From NCBI GenBank assembly GCA_026545225.1, contig CM048848.1:14488853-14552852 (forward strand): 64,000 bases of DNA, given 5' to 3'. Below are positions 47,624-58,300 of the stretch, one piece after another. Position 1 is the stretch's first letter; each line of letters starts with the position of its first letter. The position numbers and the translations under genes are program-made. This DNA is from Cornus controversa (lineage: Eukaryota > Streptophyta > Magnoliopsida > Cornales > Cornaceae). The notes beneath the pieces were generated by a model, which was given only the letters and a program-made list of their open reading frames with translations, was not told the DNA's origin and ran no database searches.

Positions 47624-47873
47624 TTCGTAACCATGATTAGTAGCATCACTAGATTGCTTTCTCGAGCCGCATTCAAGATTTTGTCTTCAAAACTCAAGAT
47701 GGTTTCATATAATCCATTTTGAGTTTGAGGTGGGGTTGTTAGATTATATATTTACTATTATATCTTTTCCTAAACCATATAGGTTTCTTACACCTTCTCC
47801 TAAATCATAAGGACTAGGATTTCTTGTCTCCCAAGTTTACTTAGCCTCCAAGATTATGTGCCTATAAATAGGT
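47624..47873. repeat. 250-bp direct repeat, right of G4
   Basis: This is the partner of 44640-44889. From here the TRIM 3' LTR runs on to its natural end at 47932. Confidence 0.9.
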
Positions 47874-47932
47874 CTTTATGTATGGTTCATAATTAATTCA
47901 ATTCAATATACAATCTTTCGATATTTCTAACA

Positions 47933-48516
47933 AAAATAAAAACTCAGAATAAAAGAGTTAAAGAATTGCTCTCAGAAGAAAAAATTATACAATGAAGAAA
48001 CTTACTTATATTTCATCTATGGTGGCTTCATCACTTCCTTGAGAATGATATTTATTCTAGCATATTTACAACAAAATAACACATAAAAATAAAACTATTT
48101 TTCATTGAATGAGAATGAAATTAATACAAGAAATAATGAAAATGAATACACTATATTTTTTCTTTACAATTTTCTAACTCTTTTTCAACCCCTAAGATCC
48201 CCTATTTATAGAGTTAAAGGAGAATGGTTTAGGAGGGAAAATAAATTTAAAATTTAAAAAGAAAAAAGAAAAGATACAATTTCATATTTTGTAAAGAATT
48301 TGAATTTAAACACTTTTTGAAATCCCACCATATCTTTAATTTAAAGTTGAATTCTGAACCGTTGACATGACAAGTTGATTGGGCCGTGTATCAAAAACAT
48401 TTTCCATCGTTTTGAACTTGAGACCTCTTGTAGAGTAGTTTGTGCAAAATACATATCTCCTACAATTCTTCTTGTGTTTATCTTCGGCTATTAACAAATA
48501 TTGCCTTCATTTCATT
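47933..48516. other. AT-rich non-coding stretch
   Basis: No protein, terminal repeat or RNA is recognised. A TATTTATAGAG box on the plus strand near 48205 could belong to an old LTR, but no partner is found. Confidence 0.4.
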
Positions 48517-48985
48517 TTTGTAATTGGCAAATTTCGGTGTCAAAATTAAGTTAATCGATTTGTAATTTGTGGTTCAATTCTTTGTAATCGATTATAGAGC
48601 TCAAGAACAAGTGTACATACATCATTGATCAAGTGATAACGTCATATAGTCAAGGTAAGTGTGTGAGGACATGTTGCACTTTATATTTTGACGTCCGACT
48701 TTGAAAACTAAGGTTTTAACTTATTTTTTCAAAGTTTCAATGTTAGACGAGTCTATTTGTTCCCTGAACCAGTCCAACATATCTCAATTTCCTAAAGGAT
48801 GATTTTTATACACAGTGGTTTTTTTCATGTATATCAGGTGTATTTCTGCACTTTATTTTATTTACTTGTTTTATGTTATTATTTAATTTTTAATTGAACT
48901 TAAATTCAAATTAATCTAAAAAATTAAGCAAACGAGCAAGTGAACCTATTCATCACCCTCTAGATTTTAAACAAACTTTTGCAGC
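48517..48985 (+). mobile_element. Copia-type LTR fragment (SIRE-like), plus strand
   Basis: TTTTTGTAATTGGCAAATTTCGGTGTCAAAAT at its left and the right-end block CCTATTCATCACCCTCTAGA match the LTR at 49575-50905. It is shortened in the middle relative to that copy. Confidence 0.5.
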
Positions 48986-49017
48986 CACTTCTACACCATG
49001 CTACTCATAAAAGAACA

Positions 49018-49345
49018 TATTTAGAGGGGTGAATAGGTGTACGAACTTGTTTTCTTAATTATTCATATTGTTTTAATTTAAGTCCAATTAAAATAAAAAC
49101 AATCACACAAAGCAAGTAAATAAAGTAAAGTTGAGATGATGCCAGATTTATGTGGATACCTTGTGGAAGAAAATCACAAGGTTGTACCCCTGAAGAAACA
49201 AATTCAGTATCTCAAAGCAAAGTACAACATCATTATCTCAGTCTCAAACCCACTCCACTTTGCTAAGAACTAGTTGTTGAACATCCTAGACTAACCCCTA
49301 CAACTCCTCGAAGCAAAGTACAACAGTTCTTGATTATATTTTCTT
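49018..49345 (-). mobile_element. Copia-type LTR 3' part, minus strand
   Basis: Read on the minus strand it matches 50628-50890. Shared blocks are GTGGAGTGGGT, TACTTTGCTTC, TTTACTTGCTTTGTGTGAT, TTTTAATTGGACTTAA and ACCTATTCACCCCTCT. Together with 48890-48965 it makes an inverted pair with about 75-nt arms and a 50-nt spacer. Confidence 0.55.
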
Positions 49346-49574
49346 AATTAAGCTTTGATAGGTAGTGTTGCTTGAATAATGTGTAGATTTTACAGGTTTT
49401 TGGTATGACACTACATATGAAATTTGGAAACTTCTTAGTGATGCTCTGGGATCTACAAAGTTATAGTTCGTTGTATTTTGGGATGTTTGGGAGAAATTAT
49501 AATCTGATTTTTCCTGTGGTTAGGTTATGATTGTCTAGGTTAGTTTTGTCACGAAATTGCCGAAAATGGGAGAT

Positions 49575-50905
49575 TGTCACGTATATTTTTGTCATTGGTA
49601 ATATTCGGTGTCAAAACTAAACATGATCGAGTTGTAATCTTTTATTTATATTCTTGTAATTGATCATGTAATTGAAGTCTTAGAGTGAGCATAGTGTTTT
49701 ACACCAACCATGCAAATGATCTTCAAAGGCATGAAGCTTGACACTTCGAAAGAGGGCACCAATGTATTGAACAAATATTTGATTAATTGAAGTTTTTGGA
49801 TGATTCCAATTGCATGTGGACATCGTTGATCAAGTATGAGAGTCACATAGTCTAGGTAAAGTGGTGAGAACACATATATTTCAAATCGGGAGGTTCCGAC
49901 TTTAAAAATTAGGTTTTCAGGCAAATTTTTTAGAATTTTCAAGGTTGGACCGGTCCAGCTCAAACCTGGACCAGTCCAAGTAGTCTCGGGACTTTGAACT
50001 TGTGCAAGCAGAAGCCTAGACCAGTCTAAGTTTGAGTTGGACCGGTCCAAGCTTTCTGATGGTGGATTTTTTCTTCGCAGTGTCCTATTTTGATTCGGAT
50101 TTGACTATGAAATTTTCTTAAACTTTGGGACTTATTTTCTATTGATTTTTAACTTGTTTTCCAAGTAAAATTATGATTTTTAACATCTATAAAAGGCCTC
50201 ATATGATTTCCCTCTCTGTGTTCTTTCATGAAACTTTCAATATTCATCGAAAATCATTCTTTTAGAGAGAGAAAACATAGAATATTTTTTAACAAAGAAC
50301 TTTATTTTTCTGTTTATATTTTTGAGAGCGCACACATATTCACTGAGTGATTTAGGATAGCTCTCTTTACTTGATCAATCGTTCGAAGACTGCTTCAAAG
50401 ATTTCTTATTGATCAAGATAATTTGATTGTTTGATTTCTTCTACAATTGTTCGTTGGTGAGGAAGGAGAAAAAGATCGCACTATAAAGGGGACAAAATAC
50501 TTGCTGACTATTCACATTCTTCCAATTACTTTTCTGCAAGGATTGTGACATTAGCCAGAAGTCTGTAGCAATTTGACGATGGAGTTAGAAAAGTAAGCCT
50601 GAGGCATTCCGCATCAAGTTCTTGTCAGAGTGGAGTGGGTGTGAGTCTCGGACAAAGTCTGTTATACTTTGCTTCAACGATTGTGGATTTGGTTATCTGG
50701 GGCTACAAAGCTTTACCTATGGTTTTTTCCTGATCTGGAGTTTCAAATATATATAGGCATTCTTTACTTTATTGCACTTTATTTATTTACTTGTTTTGTG
50801 AGATTAATTTAATTTTTAATTGAACTTAAAATTGAGATAATCTAAAAAATTAAGCAAAAAACGAGTAAACCTAATCACACCCCTCTAGGTTTTAAACAAA
50901 CTTTC
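49575..50905 (+). mobile_element. Copia-type LTR (SIRE-like), about 1.3 kb
   Basis: It is preceded by a purine tract (CGAAAATGGGAGAT) and opens TGTCACGTATATTTTTG. It has a TATAAAAGGCC box (50194-50204) and ends near ACCCCTCTAGGTTTTAAACA. With the purine tract in front it looks like a 3' LTR of a large copia element whose interior is not present. Confidence 0.55.
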
Positions 50906-50939
50906 ACAGCCGCTTCCGCACCATGCAACTCACAATTAG

Positions 50940-51610
50940 TTCTATTAATTTTCAATAACTTTGATTCTACTGTATTTCTCCACATTTCTAATTTTTTTGC
51001 TAAATTTTCTTTAGAAGTATCCATAAACACTACATCATCAACAAGCAACATTTACCATGAAATGTCTCCTTGTAAGTCTTTGATTATCTCATCCAAAATT
51101 ATTGCAAATAAATATAAGTTTAGTACTAATCTTTGGTGCAATCCTAGGTTTATAGAAAATTCACTAGTCTCACCACATATAGAGCCAACTCTAGTTTCAA
51201 TATTCATATACATATGTTGAATAAACTTTCTTATTTGTATAGGAATTTATTTTCTTCGTAATGCCATCAAATTTTATCTCTTGGACTCTATCATATGTTT
51301 TTTGTAAGTCAATAAAAATCATATATAGATCTTTTTGCTTACTCCTACATTACTAAACTACTTGTCTTTTTAAGTAAATAGTTTCCAATATTGATCTCCT
51401 TAACATAAATTATAATTGGTTACCGGATACCGGAGAGATTCTTTTCTTAATCTTTGTTATATCAATCTTTTTCATAATTTATCAATCTTTTTCATAATTC
51501 ATTGTATGACTCATACAATTTTGTATATCTCCTTTATTATTGTAAAATTATTATGTTTTTTCTCCTCTCATTTGGCATTATACCTTCCTTTAGAATTTTG
51601 TTAGAAAATT
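50940..51610 (-). mobile_element. LINE reverse transcriptase fragment (RTE-type)
   Basis: On the minus strand, 51600-51480 reads PNERRKN and then KGDIQNC-like text with MSHTM-like YNEL. 51322-51285 reads MIFIDLQKTYDRVQE, against the family's VFIDLEKAYDRV. 51200-51090 reads GETSEFSINLGLHQ. 51045-51030 holds LLVDDVVF, the position of the catalytic YADD box. 51000-50945 follows with LEMWRNTVESK. Several stops and frameshifts break it. The window also shows a 20-nt tandem duplication inside it (51461-51480 and 51481-51500). Confidence 0.7.
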
Positions 51611-51649
51611 TTTTTTTTGTTACCCATTCAATTCCTATTTTTGTAAATC

Positions 51650-51965
51650 GAACTTAAAATACATTCTACTCGAATAGTGTTTCTTTACCAAACTTCAAGT
51701 TTTATTTTTCCTTTTACATGAGAATCATTTTATTTCTTAAATCCGGTTTGCGGACAAAAAAAAATGCACAAGGCTTAGAAATAACATAATTTATTTCTAA
51801 GCATTTCAAGTGGCAAAATGAGCAACATAAAAAAAGTGGGTATTTATAATTATGAACGACAACGAAGGTGTAGAACAGTGGAGTTGGAAGAATTGCTCCA
51901 ATAAGAACTGAAAAAACCAAAAAATAAAAAATAAAAAATAAAAAAATTGAGGATAAACATTAAGT
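51650..51965. repeat. Dispersed repeat, copy 2 of 2
   Basis: It matches 1905-2280 in the same orientation, with many small gaps. It ends in an A-rich run and AACATTAAGTGGA, as copy 1 does. Confidence 0.6.
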
Positions 51966-52917
51966 GGATAAACATGATGAGGCAAAGTACTTCAACTAAT
52001 TTTTCAATTTCATCCTATAAAGTTCATCATAACATTTTATTTCACTTTTATAAAACTCTTTACTTTTTCTTTTTGCGTGCACTTGAATTTTGTGAATAAT
52101 TAATTGTATATTCATGTCGTGTCCCTATTTTGTTATTCATTGTATTATTTCAAACTAAAGCAATAACTTCACAACATTTTGGTAAATATTTTAATAAATA
52201 GAAGAAGAAAATATCTTTTTATCTATCGAGACTTTTTCATTTGATGTATTTGTTGTGCGAATATTATGAATTGATTATTTTTTATTTAATTTTTTAAAGA
52301 ATCCATCCAACGGCCACCGCAAGATTCTTTATTGGAAGGCCTTTTGCCTTAAGCCCTGCTTGATGACTAAAATCTCATATAAAAATAAGAATTATTAAAT
52401 TGGAAATTTTTTTTATAAGTTCTACTTTTCAATTATAATGATTAAGAAATTTTTAAAAATTTTGTTAAAACAACTAAATCTTACTTTTAACAGATATTTC
52501 TAGTTAAGCTCACAATTCTATTAACAATATTTTTTTTTCCAATATTGCCCTTTCTCATAAATGTCTTAAATATTTTTTGAATTAACATATTAAATATAAC
52601 CTTTAGCTCTAATTTTTATAATTAATATCTATTTACAATAATAAAAACAAAAAGCACATAGTTTTAATTGCAACCAAAATTAGCAATTTTTTAAAAATAT
52701 TTATAAAGTTATTTAAATTCAACCAATTGTAATAAAAATAAATATTGAAAAAGTCAAAAAGTTTCACAATTTTTTTCCAATGAAGTATATTTATGTACAA
52801 TTAATGAAATATTTAATTTTTTTTCTATTTATATTGTTTTACAAATATGTAATTTCAAGAATTAAATGTAATTTTATATAAATTTGAGACTATGTTACAT
52901 ATATATATATATAGAGT
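51966..52917. other. AT-rich non-coding stretch
   Basis: About 1 kb of very AT-rich DNA with no supported gene, repeat or RNA. Confidence 0.5.
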
Positions 52918-53092
52918 AATAATTTCTTGTTCATCGGTGAACAAGAAATTTTCTACACACCAAGCACGGTAACCGTTGGATATGATACAAGTGTAAAAAG
53001 ATAACTTTCAAAAATCATTACAATCATATCTAATGGTTACCATACATGGTGTGAAAGAATTTCTTACTTATCGGTGAGCAAGAGATTATTTT
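52918..53092. mobile_element. Hairpin MITE (about 175 bp)
   Basis: The left end, TAATTTCTTGTTCATCGG through GGTAACCGTTGGATATGAT, is inverted at the right end (TAATCTCTTGCTCACCGA through GGTAACCATTAGATATGAT). The terminal inverted repeats are about 70 nt with roughly 80% identity, flanked by TA-rich DNA. The left arm contains a perfect palindrome of its own (52921-52950). There is no coding capacity. TA or TNA target duplication cannot be resolved in the TA-rich flanks. Confidence 0.7.
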
Positions 53093-53389
53093 TGTATATA
53101 TATATATACAACTTAGTAATAAAATGGGAGAAGGGTGTTAAAAGAAGAAAATAACAACTTAATAATAAAATGCTGAAATACGAGTGTTAGATTATATATA
53201 AAATACAAAAAACTCTTCAATGATATACCCTTTTTGCAAAATCACTTCCTATTTTTTAAAATGAACTGCGTCGGTCCATATTTCCCTTACCACATTTTGA
53301 CGTAAAGTAATATTTTTTTCGATTTTTCCTTTTAACATACCCAAAATATCCCTCTTACAAAAATTTATTAAATAACACATTCTCATCCC

Positions 53390-53690
53390 CTACCCCTCTC
53401 TCTCTCTCTCTCTCTCGCTGCATATACTTCTCTCTCTCCCTCTGTCACACACACACACACACAAGCTTTCCTCCAACTTTTTCCGTTCTTTCTTTTTTTT
53501 CTGCTATTCCACTGTGTTTTTTTTTGCACCATTCGAACAAGATTGCCACCGTATATCTCTCTCTACTGTCTAAGTTTTTTGGGTTGGATTTGGGTTTGTA
53601 AAATTTGGAATCGAGCCTTAATTGAGATGGATCCGCCGGCTCTGTTGAAAGACGGTGCATTTTATTTTCATGATACTTGTGCATGACGTA
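53390..53690 (+). other. Promoter/leader-like segment with a short orphan start
   Basis: A (CT)n run (53397-53417), a CA run (53449-53462) and a T-rich leader precede ATGGATCCGCCGG at 53627, in good start context (TTGAGATGG). The frame gives MDPPALLKDGAFYF and stops after 19 codons, or could be spliced at GACG|GTGCAT. This looks like the 5' end of a plant gene whose body is absent, or an upstream leader of the helicase gene. I do not recognise the protein. Confidence 0.35.
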
Positions 53691-54026
53691 CACTTTAATC
53701 TATGTGGACTCCAAATAGATCTATACCAACCAGAGCATCAATACCCGAAACCACCTGAATCCAAAAACCCAAAGCAAAGACCCGAAAATCCGACAAAGCA
53801 AACAATTCATCGCTGCCCACGGTGGCAGCGATCACCAAGTCGTTGGGTCGTTGGGTTTAACAAAACGGGGCTGCTGCTATTCTCTGTTTAATCCTCCACG
53901 CTCCACATTTGGTTTGCCAAATTACACACTGATAATGTATGGCATATCAATACAGGGAAGAACTTGAATTAATCCAATAAGTGAGTAACCATGCCACTTG
54001 TCAATCCATGCGCTTACCTTTTCCAA

Positions 54027-54068
<42 letters not shown>

Positions 54069-55280
54069 GAGAGCAAACCAGATTTACAGGTTCTATTGCA
54101 ATTGCTTAGATACCCATCCATGGTTATTGTCATTTTGAATGAGAGGGAGAATTTTGTCCCAGCCAAGGTCAAATTATTCATGTGGGTATAAATGATTAAA
54201 GGGCAAATTTTGTCTTTTATTTGATTAGTGAACTTAATTTTTTTTTTTTTTTAAATGTGGGAGAGAGTCTTGGTGACCGATCACGGATTGTCCAAACAGA
54301 TTCTTAAAGAAAAAGCTACTATCTTCATCTTCTCTGGTAAAAATTTTCTGTCATTTTACTTCTACTTTTTACCATTTACTTTCTCCTTGTTGAAGAAACT
54401 TCTCAAGGAAGATTGGTGGCTTGGTGCTCAAGCACAACTGTCAAACAGAGCATACGGGTCGTGTTGTCCAACCACTTACCACGTCTAGATAGAGTCTAGT
54501 ATATATATAGGCATGTAGGAGCTATTTGTGTGCGTGTATATATCCATATATACAGTATAATTCTTATATGATGATGTTATTCTCATATTAACATTTTGTT
54601 GATATACCCAAAAAAAAAAAATGGTCTTTTTGTCTTCTGTTAAGCTCACAAAAACAACACAAAATCTCCACATTCAAAAAACCGATTCATTCCCAAAACA
54701 TTTGAGAAAGCATTCAAAAAACCGATTCATTCCCAAAACATTTGAGAAAGAGAAAAAGAAAAACGAGGGAGAGAGAGAGAAAAATAGAGGGAAGACTTCA
54801 AGTCAAGTAGTAGTACGGAAGATAAAAAGACAGACCATCATCACTATCTTTGGGTAAAGAAAAGAATTTCTTATTGTCACCTTTTCCTAAACTTTATGTT
54901 TCCTCGTTTCATTTTGGGTTTGCTTTCTCTGTTGGTAAAGAGCATTGGATATATATATATACATACATACATACACATACAGACACACACACACACATAT
55001 ATATATGTGTAAAGACCATCAAGATAAATCTTTCTTTTGATAAGGCAAGTGCTTGTACTGGAGATTCCCCCATTCTTGATTCTCTCCTTTCACTACCTTC
55101 CTTCCTTCATAACTAAGAAACCCATTTCTCTCTCTTCCAATCTCTAGCTAGACTTTCTCTCCCTAAGCATCTTTTTGATGGAATGGAACGTTTAAAGGGT
55201 GGAAAGTAAAATGGGGTTTTGTTATTGTGATCATTTCAGATAAGCAAATAAGTTGTCAAAGGGAACAGAGAGAGAAAATA
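53691..55280 (+). promoter_or_regulatory. Region upstream of the helicase gene
   Basis: It holds (CT)n/(TA)n runs at 54029-54068, a perfect 40-nt tandem duplication (54671-54750) and a TA/CA-rich microsatellite (54950-55010). CT-rich stretches near 55080-55165 could be the 5' leader. ATTTCAG at 55233-55239 could be a 3' splice site ending a leader intron. No clear TATA box is assignable. Confidence 0.4.
54671..54750. repeat. Perfect 40-nt tandem duplication
   Basis: The unit runs from CATTCAAAAAACCGATTC to ATTTGAGAAAG, at 54671-54710 and again at 54711-54750 without any difference. It must be very recent or maintained. Confidence 0.95.
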
Positions 55281-55397
55281 ATGATGGAGGGGGTTTCTTT
55301 GTCTAGTAAGAGAAAACTGCCTAAAGAAGAGTTTACTGATTTGGTGTTTTCGTGGTCTCTTGAAGACATTTTCAATGAGAATCTTTACAAAAACCAG
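55281..55397 (+). CDS. Helicase exon 1 (start)
   Basis: ATGATGGAG at 55281 is chosen as the start. An in-frame ATG at 55227 lies before a probable 3' splice site (ATTTCAG) and is probably intronic. The exon reads to LYKNQ and ends CCAG|GTCTAC, phase 0. The second ATG (55284) is an equally possible start. Confidence 0.75.
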
Positions 55398-58300
55398 GTC
55401 TACTTTCTCTTTCATGCTTCATCATTCTTAATTTTTCTGAATCCTAAGAATCTTTGTGACATTTTTTTTGCTTTAGATTAAATTATTGATATATGTGTGT
55501 GCGCAATATAATAATACTCCTATATAGTTTATCAAAATTTCATGCATCCACATCGGTATACACACATACAGAAGTTACTGTTTAGCAATATGTTTTTCAT
55601 TATTCATCTTCTGTGCTATTGCTCTGTTGGTGTATCCAAATTTATCATGCTCACTTGTTGCTCATGAATTGATGTTATTATTATTGCTCCTGATTAATAA
55701 AAACTTGCTCGTGTGATGTCTGTATTGTCTTAGATCAATTCATTGAACCATCATATGTATCGTTTTTTTACTGACAAATCGTAGAGAAAATATATGTTTT
55801 TGCTATGCAAAAATTAATTCTGATTACTTAATATATTTTATTTATGTTGTTTAACAGTTTGCTTGAGTTTTTTTGGACATCATGATCCTTCACATGGTTG
55901 ATGGAAGGAGGGAAAAAAATTCAAATTTAATAGTGGAGATGAGTTTCCTATCTACTAGATAGATGGAAATCCTTTTCTTTTGCCACATCCCATTTAACTT
56001 GAGTAATAATTGAGTGTATTCTTATTAAAAACAACATTAAACTTTACTATAATAAAACATATAATGAAATTATATGTCTAGTATGTGTATACCCATATTT
56101 GGTTTTTGAACACATTTTTGTATCCTAAAATTTTGGATTCGAGAAGGCTCCAACATCTACACACATTCGCAATTATACAGTTACCCGAGTCCGGGTAACA
56201 TAGTCTTTACCAACATGGTCTCTATCAGCTTGTTTAGTAAAAGCTAACAGTTTCTCATTGTGGCGACTAACTATGTTACCTGGACTACGGTATCTGTGTC
56301 GGGTTCGGGTATGTGTTCAAGTGTCGGATGTATCAAATCATCAAATAAAAAGATATATGGACACCGCTAAATATTCAAATTATTTAATATTTTTCTTTTT
56401 TTTTCTAGAGTAAGATAACTCTTGTTTAACATAGTGTTCAAATAGACATTTAACTTGTTTTGAAGCAATAGTCTTACAAAATTGAATCATTGTATATTTT
56501 GACTAGGTGCATGTCCAACCAAATGTGCCGAACACATCCTATACACTTGTCCAAGTATAGTTTGTTTGACACGCATATTTTATGTATTTTTAAAAGGTCC
56601 ATGTAACATAGTGATGAATATAAATCTTACCTACCAATTATGAGTACTCTGGTAATTCTCTTTCAAATCAAGTATTTTGTCTTGAAAATTAATATAGTTT
56701 CATATATTGTTGTTTCTATTACTACAAGGCACGTTAATTTGGGTGCTGAAGCTCATTTGGGTTTAAATATTTCTAAATGAATGTGCTGAAAATCTATAAA
56801 AATTGTGAAAGTAACTTGTACATTCTGTGTATATTAATTATAATAATGGGAGGGAAGATAATTTGTGAACATATAGATGACTGTAGGTACTATTATGTGG
56901 AAAACATTCCTAACGAGTTAGTACTCAAGATAATCTTAAAAGATTATGTGACAAACTGTTATGGTGACAAGGTTTGAATGGACCTTGTTCGATTTTAACT
57001 AACAATAATTGATTTTTAAAATCTAATAATTAATTTAAAATGTAGCAGTATGAATCTATAGAGCAAAAATAAAAAATCAAGCAACCACACGTGAACACAC
57101 TGGTTTTAACATGAAAAACCCAACACGGAAAACCACAGAAGCTAGTCCAGACAGATCAAATCCACTATGAGAAGAGATTTTACAACTAGGTTAATAGTTT
57201 TTCAAACCCTATAAAATCCATAGTTACATCATGAAACAAAATGACACCAAACATTCCACTCAAGTCTCCAGGATGTTCGCTCCAAAAACAAAACTCTCCT
57301 CAGCGATCTGCTTCCCCACAAGCACTTTGATCTCCAAGGCTAGTCATCCAGGTTGTGTTTTTGTTCTGTCGAAATGCAAGGATTGGTGTTGAATTTTCCG
57401 TGTGCTAATGATTATGATGATCAACACTAGGAATTATAACTCACCATGAGAAGACAAAAGATGAGATGAGCCTAGAAGAAGGAGATGAGAATATAGATGA
57501 AGGAGGTGAGAAGACAGATTGAAAAGATAGGTTGGATAGACTGAAGGGTTGAGAGGAGCAAGAACAAAGAGAGAAGAAGATAGAGAGACTCCTGAAACCA
57601 CAATAATATTCCAATAATCAAACTAATTGGTTTGATTACATAATAGTCCTAACTTTCTGAGCAAGTACAGTATGTACCTGTCATAATAATCTGCAGCTGT
57701 TATTGCTTGAAAGACAACTTTTAAACTATGATAACAAAGTTGTATAGTGTTGCTTTGTTTGATAAGAGATATTGCGGCTCATGGAAGGATGTTCATGCTG
57801 TCCTAGTTACCTTGAAATGGCTATTGGCTGTGTGGTTTTGAAAAAATGAATCTTTTTTAGACTTGGAAACAAAAAACATAATATTATAAGAGCAGGCGAT
57901 AATCTCGTGAATAGGTAGATTGAGAACATTCAGAAGCTTAGACATATGTAGACTACTCTAGGAGAGTTTCTTATAGTTTATTAAAACCTTATAGAAGTCA
58001 GATCTAGTTTGTAAATTGTTTTTTCTTTTCTAATAAACTCTTTTCTGAAGTGCATTGTGGTTGTTGGAATTTCCATGAGTCCATAACAGTTTCCAACTTG
58101 CTCAGCAGTTGGCTTTTAGGAAGAACAAAAAAAAAAAAAAACCTAAGAATCTATATCTTTTTCCATCTTTGCTGTACTGATTCACTTTCAAGTTACTACT
58201 TGATTTTGTTATAGGCTTAGAGCCATTTGATGTCAAGATCTACCTTATCTTTCTTACTGAAAATACTGGAAGAACTGATGATTTTTCTGCCGTGGCTTGT

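Larger units (their letters stand above)
43896..47932 (+). mobile_element. TRIM-type element, copy 2, with unlike LTRs and an LTR insertion
   Basis: The 5' LTR is 43896-44079 (TGTTAGGAACC...TTTCTAGCA) and the primer site TGGTATCAGAGCC is at 44080-44092. Non-coding interior runs to 44752. The purine tract GAGGTGGGGT is followed by the 3' LTR start (44753-44889). G4 then intervenes (44890-47623). Interior and 3' LTR restart at 47624 and run to 47932 (TTTCTAACA). The 3' LTR is of the 2683-3658 type, while the 5' LTR body is not. No target-site duplication is seen. Confidence 0.65.
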
